A stretch of 64,000 nt of DNA from Kitasatospora sp. NBC_00315 (GTDB lineage Bacteria; Actinomycetota; Actinomycetes; Streptomycetales; Streptomycetaceae). A program made the translations under genes and the position numbers. Shown here in pieces: positions 54,935 through 62,544 of this stretch. The notes under the pieces are model-generated. The model was not told the origin of the DNA, searched no databases, and was given only the letters and a program-made list of their open reading frames with translations. Location: the NCBI RefSeq assembly GCF_041435095.1, contig NZ_CP108025.1, positions 930,001 to 994,000 of the forward strand, given 5' to 3'. Positions within the stretch are counted from its first letter, which is position 1, and every line of letters begins with the position of its first letter.

Positions 54935-56212
54935 ATGCGGCGTGGCATCGCGGCCTCTGCCCTCGTTGCGGCCCTCGCGGTCTCGATGGCAGCCTGTGGC
55001 AGCAGTGGCTCCGGTTCGGACAGCAAGGCCTCCGGCCCGGTCACCATCACCTACTGGGACACCTCGAACGCCACCAACGAGGCGCCGAACTACCAGGAGC
55101 TCGCCAAGAAGTTCGAGGCCGCCAACCCGAACATCAAGGTCAACTTCGTCAGCGTCCCGTTCGACCAGGCCCAGAACAAGCTGCAGACCGCGATGGGCGC
55201 CTCCGGCGCCCCCGACGTCTTCCGCTCCGAGGTCGGCTGGACCGCCGCCTTCGCCAAGGCCGGCTACCTCGAGCCCCTCGACGGCACCCCCGCCGCCACC
55301 GACGCCGCCGCCTTCCAGCCCAGCCTCGTCCAGCAGGCCAAGTACCAGGGCAAGCTCTACGGCATCCCCCTGGTCACCGACACCCTCGGCCTGCTCTACA
55401 ACAAGGACCTCTTCACCAAGGCCGGCATCACCACCGCCCCCACCACCTGGGACGAACTCAAGACCGACGCCGCCACCCTCAAGGACAAGGCCGGCGTCGA
55501 CGGCTTCTGGATGCGCGCCGGCGACGGCTACTACGCCATGCCCCTCCTCTTCGGCGAAGGCACCGACACCGTCGACGCCACCGGCAAGAAGATCACCATC
55601 ACCACCCCCGAAGCCGCCAAGGCCGTCGAAACCTACAAGACCCTCTTCACCGCCCCCGGAACCGTCAAGGCCGACCTCACCTCCGACGGCTACGCCCACA
55701 TGATGGACGCCTTCAACAGCGGCAAGGTCGCCGCCATCATCCAGGGCCCCTGGGAGGTCACCAACATCTACAAGGGCACCGCCTTCACCGACAAGAACAA
55801 CCTCGGCATCGCCCCCGTCCCCGCCGGCACCGCCGGCAAGGCCGGCGCCCCCACCGGCGGCCACAACGTCTCCGTCTACGCCGGCTCCGACACCGCCCAC
55901 AAGGCCGCCGCCGAGAAGTTCGCCGCCTACATGACCTCCGCCGACAGCGAGTCCTTCATCGCCCAGAAGAACTCCACCCTCCCCACCCGCGCCGACGCCT
56001 TCACCCCCGACGTCAAGGCCAACCCCGGCATCGCCGGCTTCCAGGCCGTCCTCGCCACCGCCAAGCCCCGCCCCGAACTCCCCGAGTACAGCTCCCTCTT
56101 CGCCTCCCTCGGCACCAACCTCGGCAAGATCGTCCAGGGCACCAGCACCCAGGACGGCCTCACCACCATCGCCACCGACTACGCCAAGCTCCTCCCCGAC
56201 TTCACCAAGTAG
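54935..56212 (+). CDS. MalE-type sugar-binding lipoprotein (orphan)
   Basis: 425-residue extracellular solute-binding protein for maltose-type oligosaccharides. The signal peptide ends MAAC with Cys21. Family words are ITYWDTSNATNEAPNYQELA, GAPDVFRSEVGWTAAFAKAG and GIPLVTDTLGLLYNKDLF. TAGGAG lies 6 bases before ATG 54935. Permease genes malF and malG normally follow at once, but here a strong terminator follows and the next gene is uppP on the other strand. The protein would need permeases encoded elsewhere. Codon use is extremely GC3-rich, consistent with high expression. Confidence 0.92.
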   Translation: MRRGIAASALVAALAVSMAACGSSGSGSDSKASGPVTITYWDTSNATNEAPNYQELAKKFEAANPNIKVNFVSVPFDQAQNKLQTAMGASGAPDVFRSEVGWTAAFAKAGYLEPLDGTPAATDAAAFQPSLVQQAKYQGKLYGIPLVTDTLGLLYNKDLFTKAGITTAPTTWDELKTDAATLKDKAGVDGFWMRAGDGYYAMPLLFGEGTDTVDATGKKITITTPEAAKAVETYKTLFTAPGTVKADLTSDGYAHMMDAFNSGKVAAIIQGPWEVTNIYKGTAFTDKNNLGIAPVPAGTAGKAGAPTGGHNVSVYAGSDTAHKAAAEKFAAYMTSADSESFIAQKNSTLPTRADAFTPDVKANPGIAGFQAVLATAKPRPELPEYSSLFASLGTNLGKIVQGTSTQDGLTTIATDYAKLLPDFTK

Positions 56213-56237
56213 TCACCTGGTACGTCGAAGCACCGGC

Positions 56238-56291
56238 ACGCCGAACACCCGGTCGTGGGCCCCACGGGCACCACGGCCGGGTGTTCGGCGT
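56238..56291 (+). terminator. Terminator after the malE-like gene
   Basis: Perfect 15-bp stem (56238-56252 and 56277-56291) enclosing a loop that can fold further (GTGGGCCCCAC). It starts 26 bases after the stop. Confidence 0.85.
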
Positions 56292-56341
56292 TGTCACCGC
56301 CCGGCCGCCGGACGGGGGCGTGGCCGGCACGGGAGCCGCGG

Positions 56342-56374
56342 CCCGTTCCCCGGGGAGCCTCCCCGGGGAACGGG
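56342..56374. terminator. Second perfect hairpin
   Basis: 14-bp perfect stem (56342-56355 and 56361-56374), loop AGCCT. It lies between the convergent malE-like and uppP genes and can serve both directions. Confidence 0.75.
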
Positions 56375-56519
56375 GCCCTGGCACGATCACCCGCGCGGAC
56401 GCGCGCCCGGCACACCGGCGCGAGGCGCCGGGGCGAGCCGGGAACGCCGAGCGCCCGCCCTCCCCGCGCGCTCGGAGGCGGCGGGAGGGCGGGCGCGGGG
56501 CGGGCGTCCCGACCGGGCG

Positions 56520-57356
56520 TCAGGCGTCCAGGACCCCGGCGCCGAGCAGGCCGAAGAGCACCAGGCCGATCACGATGCGGTACACCACGAAGGCGTTGAA
56601 CGAGTGCTTGGCGACGTACTTCAGCAGCCAGGCGATCGAGGCGTAGGCGACCACGAACGAGACGACGGTGCCCACGGCCAGCGGCACGAAGCCGACACCG
56701 CCGCCGAGCGCGTCCTTGAGCTCGTAGATGCCCGCTCCGGTCAGCGCCGGGATGGACAGGAAGAACGACAGCCGGGTCGCGGCGACCCGGTCCAGGTCCC
56801 GGATGAGGGCGGTGGACATGGTCGCGCCCGAGCGGGAGAAGCCGGGGAAGAGCAGCGCCAGGATCTGCGAGGAACCGACGATCATCGAGTCCTTGAAGGT
56901 GATCTCGGCCTCGCCGCGCCGGTGCCGGCCCATCTGGTCGGCCGCCCACATCACCATGCTGCCGACGATCAGCGAGCCGGCCACCACCCACAGCGAGGCG
57001 AGCGTCCCCTCGATGAGCGGCTTGGCGGCGAGACCGACGACCACGATCGGGATCGTCGCGAAGATCACCCACCAGGCGAACTTGTAGTCGTGGCTCGCGC
57101 GCTCCTCCCGGTGGGCCAGGCCGCGGCCCCACGCGGTCGCGAAACGGACGATGTCCTTGAAGAAGTAGACGAGAACAGCAGCGATCGCGCCGACCTGGAT
57201 GACGGCGGTGAAGCCGACGACGGAGGCGTCGTCGACGGGTATGCCCATCAGTCCTTCGGTGATCTTCAGGTGCCCGGTCGAGGAGACGGGGAGGAACTCC
57301 GTCACTCCTTCGACGATGCCGAGGATGACGGCCTGGCCGACACCGATTGCGCTCAT
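56520..57356 (-). CDS. uppP: Undecaprenyl-diphosphate phosphatase
   Basis: 278-residue UppP/BacA. The membrane enzyme dephosphorylates undecaprenyl pyrophosphate, recycling the lipid carrier for cell wall synthesis and giving bacitracin resistance. Signature motifs EGVTEFLPVSSTGHL (residues 16-30) and PGFSRSGATMSTAL are intact. About eight hydrophobic segments. ATG 57356. It is transcribed alone. Confidence 0.96.
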   Translation of the reverse strand: MSAIGVGQAVILGIVEGVTEFLPVSSTGHLKITEGLMGIPVDDASVVGFTAVIQVGAIAAVLVYFFKDIVRFATAWGRGLAHREERASHDYKFAWWVIFATIPIVVVGLAAKPLIEGTLASLWVVAGSLIVGSMVMWAADQMGRHRRGEAEITFKDSMIVGSSQILALLFPGFSRSGATMSTALIRDLDRVAATRLSFFLSIPALTGAGIYELKDALGGGVGFVPLAVGTVVSFVVAYASIAWLLKYVAKHSFNAFVVYRIVIGLVLFGLLGAGVLDA

Positions 57357-57539
57357 CTGGCTTGTCCTTGTGGTGGTCTGGGCGGTCGGACGTACGTGCC
57401 CGAGCGCACGGCGGGACCGGTTCGGCCCCGCGCACGTCTACAGGCGTGTAGATGGTAGGGGACGCGTGTGAACGGAGGGTGCGGTGGGTCGGACGGTGCC
57501 GCCGGCGCCGCCCGGGGCGCCGCGCGACGGTCCCCGGGA

Positions 57540-57565
57540 GGCCGCCGGGGGCTCCCCCGGCGGCC
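57540..57565. terminator. Terminator between histidine kinase and uppP
   Basis: Perfect 12-bp stem GGCCGCCGGGGG/CCCCCGGCGGCC with a 2-base centre, 52 bases beyond the kinase stop on the minus strand. Confidence 0.7.
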
Positions 57566-57616
57566 GGACAGCGCGCTCACCCACCACCGGGGCCACTCTG
57601 CACCAGGGCGACCGGG

Positions 57617-59185
57617 TCACTCACCACCGGGGTCGCCGACGGACCGACCGGTGCCGGCCGGGAGACGAGGGAGGGTGAGACGGAGTCTGGCACCGTGCGC
57701 GGATTCGGCCACGACGAGGGTGCCGCCGTGGTGGTGGGCGATGTCACGGGCGATCGGCAGACCCAGGCCGGCGCCGCCGTGGTCCCGGCTACGGGCGTCG
57801 TCCAGGCGCGTGAAGCGCTCGAACACCCGGTCCCGGTCGGCGGCCGCGATGCCGGGACCGTCGTCGTGCACCTCCAGGACGACGGTGCCTCCGGCGGCGC
57901 CGCTCCCGGCCCCGGCCTCCGGGTCGCCGCCGGTGCCGGTGTCCGTGCAGTCGCCGCTGCCGGGGCCGGTGCGCAGCACGACGCGTACGGTCCGCTCGGT
58001 GTGGCGCTGCGCGTTGTCCAGCAGATTGGTCAGCAGTCGGGTGAGCCAGAGGGCGTTGCCCCGCACCCGCACGCCGTCCGCCAGGTCGAGGACGACCGGG
58101 CGGCGGTCGGCCGGGCGGTTGCGTGCGGCGGCGGTGACCAACCCGGTCAGGTCGACGGGTCGGCCGGGGTGTCCGGGCTGCGGGGCGAGCGGCGCGGCCG
58201 CGTCCAGCCGGGCCAGCAGGAGCAGGTCGGTGGCGAGGTTCTGCAACCGCTCGGTGTCCTCCAGCGCACCGGCCAGGAGTTCGGCGCGGACCGCCGGGTC
58301 GGGGTGGGCGATCGCCACCTCCAGCTGGGTACGCAACACGGTGAGCGGGCTGCGCAGCTCGTGGGAGGCGTCGGCGATGAACTGGCGCTGGCGCTGCCCG
58401 GCGTCGTCCAGACGGTCGAGCATGGCGTTCATGGTGGCCGCCAGCCGGGCGATCTCGTCGTCGGTACGGGGCAGCGGCACCCGGCGGTGCAGGGCGCGCT
58501 CCCCGATCTCGGCGACCTCGGCGCGGATCGCCTCCACCGGGCGCAGGGCGCGTCCGGTGACGCGCCAGGTGACCAGGCCGACGACGAGCAGCAGCAGCGG
58601 GCAGGCGACGGCGAGGCCCGCCGTGGTGGTGTCCTCCGCCGCGTCCGCGGCCCGCAGGGAGGTGCCGGCCCGGACGGCCACCACTCCGGTCGGCGTCCCG
58701 ACGATGACGGTGGCGACCCGCTGGCGGTGCGCATCGCCCAGCGGGTCGAGGTCCCAGCTGGTGTGGGCGGTGCCGGGACCGGCGGGACGCGGGTCGGTGA
58801 TCGCGGGATGGCCGGCCAGGTTCTGGCTCGCCGCCAGCACGTTGCCCCGGGCGTCGACGACCTGGATGAAGTCGGTGCCGTGGGCCGTCGGCACGAGCGG
58901 GGTGAGGCGCTGCTGGACGGCGAGCTGGGCCACCGCCTCGGCCTGCTGGCGGATGCCGTCCTCGGCCGTGCGCAGCAGGTTGACGTGCAGCAGGGCCACC
59001 AGCGCGAACGAGGCCGGCGCCAGGGCCGCCGCGACCACCGCGCAGGCGGCCGTGGTGGCCCGGGCGCGGACGGAGACCGGTGCCAGCCGGCGCAGCGGCC
59101 CGGGGGACGCCGGTCGGGCGCTGGACACCGTGGGTCGGCGCAGGCGGCGGGCGGACCGGCGGGCCGCCCCGTCCCGGTCAGCCAC
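57617..59185 (-). CDS. Sensor histidine kinase
   Basis: 522-residue membrane kinase. Two hydrophobic segments (about 38-60 and 182-202) flank a 120-residue external domain. HAMP (about 205-255), H-box FIADASHELRSPL, N-box NLLDNAQRHT and G-box HGGAGLGLPIA follow. A Thr/Gly/Asp-rich insertion (about 425-450) sits in the ATPase domain. GTG 59185 overlaps the stop of the response regulator, so the two are coupled. This resembles the CutS/TcrY-type pairs of actinobacteria; the signal is unknown. Confidence 0.93.
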   Translation of the reverse strand: MADRDGAARRSARRLRRPTVSSARPASPGPLRRLAPVSVRARATTAACAVVAAALAPASFALVALLHVNLLRTAEDGIRQQAEAVAQLAVQQRLTPLVPTAHGTDFIQVVDARGNVLAASQNLAGHPAITDPRPAGPGTAHTSWDLDPLGDAHRQRVATVIVGTPTGVVAVRAGTSLRAADAAEDTTTAGLAVACPLLLLVVGLVTWRVTGRALRPVEAIRAEVAEIGERALHRRVPLPRTDDEIARLAATMNAMLDRLDDAGQRQRQFIADASHELRSPLTVLRTQLEVAIAHPDPAVRAELLAGALEDTERLQNLATDLLLLARLDAAAPLAPQPGHPGRPVDLTGLVTAAARNRPADRRPVVLDLADGVRVRGNALWLTRLLTNLLDNAQRHTERTVRVVLRTGPGSGDCTDTGTGGDPEAGAGSGAAGGTVVLEVHDDGPGIAAADRDRVFERFTRLDDARSRDHGGAGLGLPIARDIAHHHGGTLVVAESAHGARLRLTLPRLPAGTGRSVGDPGGE

Positions 59186-59855
59186 CGTCGGCCGCCAGTC
59201 GGTAGCCCACTCCGCGCATGGTCTGCACGGCGGCCCGTCCGAACGGGGTGTCGATCTTCCGGCGCAGCGCGCTGACGTGGACCTCCACGACGTTCGGGTC
59301 GCCGTCGTGGTCGAGGTCCCAGACCTGGTCCAGGATCTCGCGCTTGGAGACCACGGCGCCGGCCCGGAGCGCCAGGTGCTCAAGGACGGCGAACTCGCGT
59401 GCGGTGAGCCGGGTCGGGGTGCCTGCCCGGGTGCAGGTCCGGGCGTCCGAGTCGATCACCAGGTCGCCGAGCGCGAGCACCCGGGGGCGCCGGCTGCCGA
59501 CCCGGCGGGCCAGGGCGCGGAGCCTGGCGACCAGGACGACGTAGGAGAACGGCTTGGAGAGGAAGTCGTCGGCGCCGGTGTCGAGCGCCTCCGCCTCGTC
59601 CCACTCGCCGTCCTTGGCGGTGAGCATGAGGATCCCGGCCGGGTGTCCGGCGGCGCGCAGTCTGGCGCAGACCCGGTAGCCGTCGAGGCCCGGGAGCATG
59701 ATGTCGAGCACGATGAGGTCGTACGGGCGCTGGTCCGCCAGCCGCAGGCCCTCCAGGCCGTCGTGTGCGACGTCGACGCTGAAGCCCTCGGTCTCCAGCC
59801 CGCGTTGCAGGGCGGCGGCCAGCCGCCGCTCGTCCTCGATCACCAGTACCCGCAT
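59178..59855 (-). CDS. OmpR-family response regulator
   Basis: 225 residues. Receiver domain with IEDER, phosphoacceptor Asp51 (LIVLDIMLPG) and Lys in LSKPF. The OmpR winged helix shows LTAREFAVLEHLALRAG and NVVEVHVSALRRKID, with GVGYRL at the end. ATG 59855 is the start; the upstream frame is not coding in character. It is the first gene of the pair with the kinase. A PepSY-like membrane protein is divergent from it and may be its target, as is common for such pairs. Confidence 0.94.
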   Translation of the reverse strand: MRVLVIEDERRLAAALQRGLETEGFSVDVAHDGLEGLRLADQRPYDLIVLDIMLPGLDGYRVCARLRAAGHPAGILMLTAKDGEWDEAEALDTGADDFLSKPFSYVVLVARLRALARRVGSRRPRVLALGDLVIDSDARTCTRAGTPTRLTAREFAVLEHLALRAGAVVSKREILDQVWDLDHDGDPNVVEVHVSALRRKIDTPFGRAAVQTMRGVGYRLAADGG

Positions 59856-60099
59856 GACCACCAGGGTGTCAGGCCGGCGGGCCGGTCTTCGACCGGGGTA
59901 CGGGGAGGTGGTGGCGAGCGGGTGCGCCACCGCCGGGCAGCGGTGCAGCGGGCGCGCCACCGGCGGGGACCGGACGAGACGGGAGCGGCGCAGCGGTGGT
60001 CCGCGGCGGCTGCCCACGGCTTCAGCAGGGCTTCAGGAACGGTGCGCGATCCTCGGAGCCTGACGGCCGGCGCGGTCCGGCCGCGAGAGGAGCTGCCCG

Positions 60100-60762
60100 A
60101 TGTCCGAGTCCGAGACCGGTTCTGCCACCGGATCCGAAGCCGGTGCCGAGACCGACGCTGCCGCCTACTCCGACGGACGGACGGCCAAGGCGGTCGGCGC
60201 GTCCCGACGGGCTTTCGCCGGCCGGTGGGTTCGCGGCCGCCGGGCCCGGTGGGCCGTGGCCGGAGCCGCCGTGGTCGTGATCGGCGGATCCGCGCTGGGC
60301 GTGGCCGCCGCGCACGAGCACGAGGAGCACGGCGACACCCGGGCGTTCGCGCGCGGCGCGGGCGAGAAGGACGGGGCCGGCGAGAAGGACGGGGCGGGCC
60401 GGGGCGCCGCGCAGCAGGGCCGGGGCGGGCACCCGGGCGGGCGCAACCGCGGCGGCCAGGAGGACGGCACGCGGCGTGCGCCGGCGGCCGGCCCGACGCA
60501 GCAGCGGGCCGACGGATCCGCCGCGGGTCTCGCACCGGCTCCGCTCCCCTCGCTCCCGGCCGACCAGGCGCTGGCCAAGGCCGTCGCGGCCGTGCCGGAC
60601 GGTCGGGCGGAGTCCCTGCGGGGCGTCGCGCAGCAGGGCGGTGGCACCGCCTGGCTCGCCGTGGTGATCGGCCAGGACGGCGTGCGGCACGGTGTCACGG
60701 TCGACGGGACGAGCGGCCAGATAACCGGCAACACGGTGCTCGACGGCCGTCCGTCCCGCTGA
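60100..60762 (+). CDS. Single-pass membrane protein with PepSY-like tail
   Basis: 220 residues. The cytoplasmic N-terminus is acidic and basic in turn, one membrane helix lies at about 51-69 (WAVAGAAVVVIGGSALGVAA), then a Gly/Arg/Asp-rich linker (about 75-145). The C-terminal 70 residues (LPADQALAKAVAAVPDGRAE, GVAQQGGGTAWLAVVIGQDG) resemble a PepSY-type outer domain. Function is unknown. Its gene is divergent from the response regulator, so it may be controlled by that pair. Confidence 0.75.
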   Translation: MSESETGSATGSEAGAETDAAAYSDGRTAKAVGASRRAFAGRWVRGRRARWAVAGAAVVVIGGSALGVAAAHEHEEHGDTRAFARGAGEKDGAGEKDGAGRGAAQQGRGGHPGGRNRGGQEDGTRRAPAAGPTQQRADGSAAGLAPAPLPSLPADQALAKAVAAVPDGRAESLRGVAQQGGGTAWLAVVIGQDGVRHGVTVDGTSGQITGNTVLDGRPSR

Positions 60763-60836
60763 TCGGCCCGGATCGACCGGGCTCGACACGGATCGACAGC
60801 AGAGCAGACAGCCACACGGCAGAAAGGGGTGCCGCC

Positions 60837-61631
60837 ATGTCGGGCACCACGACGCTGGGGTCGCGCGCGACCGCCAAGGGCGCACGGACGGCCTGGAGCA
60901 AGGTCCCGGAAGTGACCGCGCTCTTCTGGCTCACGAAGGTGCTGACCACCGGAATGGGCGAGACGACCTCGGACTACCTGGCCCGCCGGATGGGCCCGAT
61001 CCCCGCGGTCGCGCTCGCCGGACTCGTGCTCGCGGGCACGCTGCTGCTCCAGCTCCGCGTCCGGCGCTACCACGCCGGCGCCTACTGGGCGGCCGTGGTG
61101 ATGGTGAGCGTCTTCGGCACGATGGCGGCGGACGTCGTCCACGTCGCCCTGGGCGTCCCGTACGCGGTGTCGACGGCCGCCTTCGCGGTGGCCCTCGCGG
61201 CGGTGTTCGCACTCTGGTACGCGGTGGAGGGGACGCTGTCCATCCACAGCGTCACCGGGCTGCGCCGGGAGTGCTTCTACTGGTCCACCGTGATGATCAC
61301 CTTCGCACTGGGCACCGCGGTGGGCGATCTCACCGCGGCGGGACTGAGCCTCGGCTACCTCACCTCCGGCTTCGGGTTCGCGCTCCTCATCGCGGTGCCG
61401 GCGCTGGCACACCGGTGGCGCGTGCTGGGGCCGGTGGCGGCGTTCTGGTGGGCGTACGTGCTGACCAGGCCGCTCGGTGCGTCGTTCGCCGACTGGGTGG
61501 GTGTCAGCCGTCAGCGTGGCGGCCTGGATCTGGGCACCGGTCCGGTCAGCCTGGTGCTGGCGGTGGTGATCCTCGCCCTCGTGGTGTTCCTGACCGTCGC
61601 CGACCGGCGGCCGGGCCGGTCGGACTCCTGA
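60837..61631 (+). CDS. COG4705/DUF347-type membrane protein
   Basis: 264 residues with eight or so hydrophobic segments. The repeated KVPEVTALFWLTKVLTTGMG and ETTSD-type words, with a second weaker copy (FYWSTVMITFALGTAVGDLT), are typical of COG4705 proteins with DUF347 repeats. Function is unknown. It lies 74 bases after the PepSY-like gene, probably in the same operon. ATG 60837 has AAAGGGG upstream. The long frame upstream is a shadow of other genes. Confidence 0.87.
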   Translation: MSGTTTLGSRATAKGARTAWSKVPEVTALFWLTKVLTTGMGETTSDYLARRMGPIPAVALAGLVLAGTLLLQLRVRRYHAGAYWAAVVMVSVFGTMAADVVHVALGVPYAVSTAAFAVALAAVFALWYAVEGTLSIHSVTGLRRECFYWSTVMITFALGTAVGDLTAAGLSLGYLTSGFGFALLIAVPALAHRWRVLGPVAAFWWAYVLTRPLGASFADWVGVSRQRGGLDLGTGPVSLVLAVVILALVVFLTVADRRPGRSDS

Positions 61632-61633
61632 CC

Positions 61634-61682
61634 GGCTCCGGGGGTGGGCCGTCCGCGCATCGGGCGGCCCACCCCCGGAGCC
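61634..61682 (+). terminator. Terminator after the COG4705 gene
   Basis: Perfect 18-bp stem (61634-61651 and 61665-61682) with a 13-base loop, starting 2 bases after the stop. Confidence 0.88.
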
Positions 61683-61724
61683 GCCGTTCTTGATCCCCCG
61701 TACCGGCCCCCGCATAATGGCCGG

Positions 61725-62102
61725 ATGACCCCCGAGCAGCTCAAAGCCGCCTGTCTGGCGCTGAACGGCGCGGGCGAGGAGTACCCCTTCGGCCGCCACC
61801 CCGCGGTCTGCACCTTCAAGGTCGGCGGCAAGATCTTCGCCCTCAGCGCCCTCACCGAGCAGCCTCTGACGGTCAGTCTGAAGTGCGATCCCGACCTGGC
61901 CGTGCGGCTGCGTGCCACGCACAGCGCGATCGTCGGCGGCTACCACCTCAACAAGCGGCACTGGAACACCGTCACCCTGGACGGCTCGCTGCCCGACCAC
62001 CTGGTACTCGACATGGTCGAGGACTCCTACGACCTGATCGTGGCGGCGCTCCCCCGCTCCCAGCGCCTGGCGCTGGACTGGCCGGGCAACCGCGCTCCCT
62101 AG
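61725..62102 (+). CDS. MmcQ/YjbR family protein
   Basis: 125-residue protein of the MmcQ/YjbR fold: EEYPFGRHPAVCTFKVGGKI, LSLKCDP-like VSLKCDPDLAVRLR, GGYHLNKRHWNTVTLDG and the C-terminal MVEDSYDLIVAALP. The fold binds DNA in YjbR relatives, and the biological role is unknown. ATG 61725. It lies right before an IS701 remnant. Confidence 0.92.
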   Translation: MTPEQLKAACLALNGAGEEYPFGRHPAVCTFKVGGKIFALSALTEQPLTVSLKCDPDLAVRLRATHSAIVGGYHLNKRHWNTVTLDGSLPDHLVLDMVEDSYDLIVAALPRSQRLALDWPGNRAP

Positions 62103-62544
62103 TACTCCAGCAGGACTTCGACGTTTTGCCTGGTCAGAGGCTGCGTGGGTGATTGTAGGGGGCTGGTGGGTGATCAGGGGCGGTCTTCGTGGGAGCGCCC
62201 CTCGATGGTGTGCAGCCGGCGTTGGTAGTGGCAGCGGCGGGGCAGTCTCTCGTCGTGATCAACGAGCCTGCAGCCGAGAGCTGGGACCGCGAACTCGAAG
62301 AACTCTTCCTCCGTGTCGGCGATCGATTCGGCCGTGTGGAGCCGCGCCGTCGGTTGCGCTTCATCAAGAAGGGCACCACCTCCGCGGGCGTGCAACGCCA
62401 GTACTCCGGCAACGGAAACGCGGAAGTGCCCCCGGCCGGAACGACAGGGGCTTGGGCAAGCCATGCCGTTCCGGGCCGGGAGGCACTTCTGCTTGTGTAC
62501 TCAATGGCTGGGCCCAGCGCGAGGGTTGGGCCCAGCCGAGGAGG
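62103..62544. other. Region with IS701 remnant between MmcQ and CBM25 genes
   Basis: Apart from the IS701 fragment, no gene is supported. The bases from 62102 (CTAGTACTCCAGCAGG...) differ in composition from the flanks and probably are the left end of the element. Confidence 0.4.
62257..62425 (+). pseudogene. Internally deleted IS701-family transposase
   Basis: The frame first reads ESWDRELEELFLRVGDRFGR and VEPRRR, as at the N-terminus of IS701-family transposases, then jumps to FIKKGTTSAGVQRQYSG, from the catalytic domain of the same family (usual form DTGFVKKGTxSVGVQRQYSG). The middle is deleted and the rest is lost. Confidence 0.75.

Noticed and set aside
57468..61631. 1387-residue plus-strand open frame
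   Set aside because: Only its last 264 codons (from 60837) are a real protein; the rest is shadow of the kinase and regulator genes.
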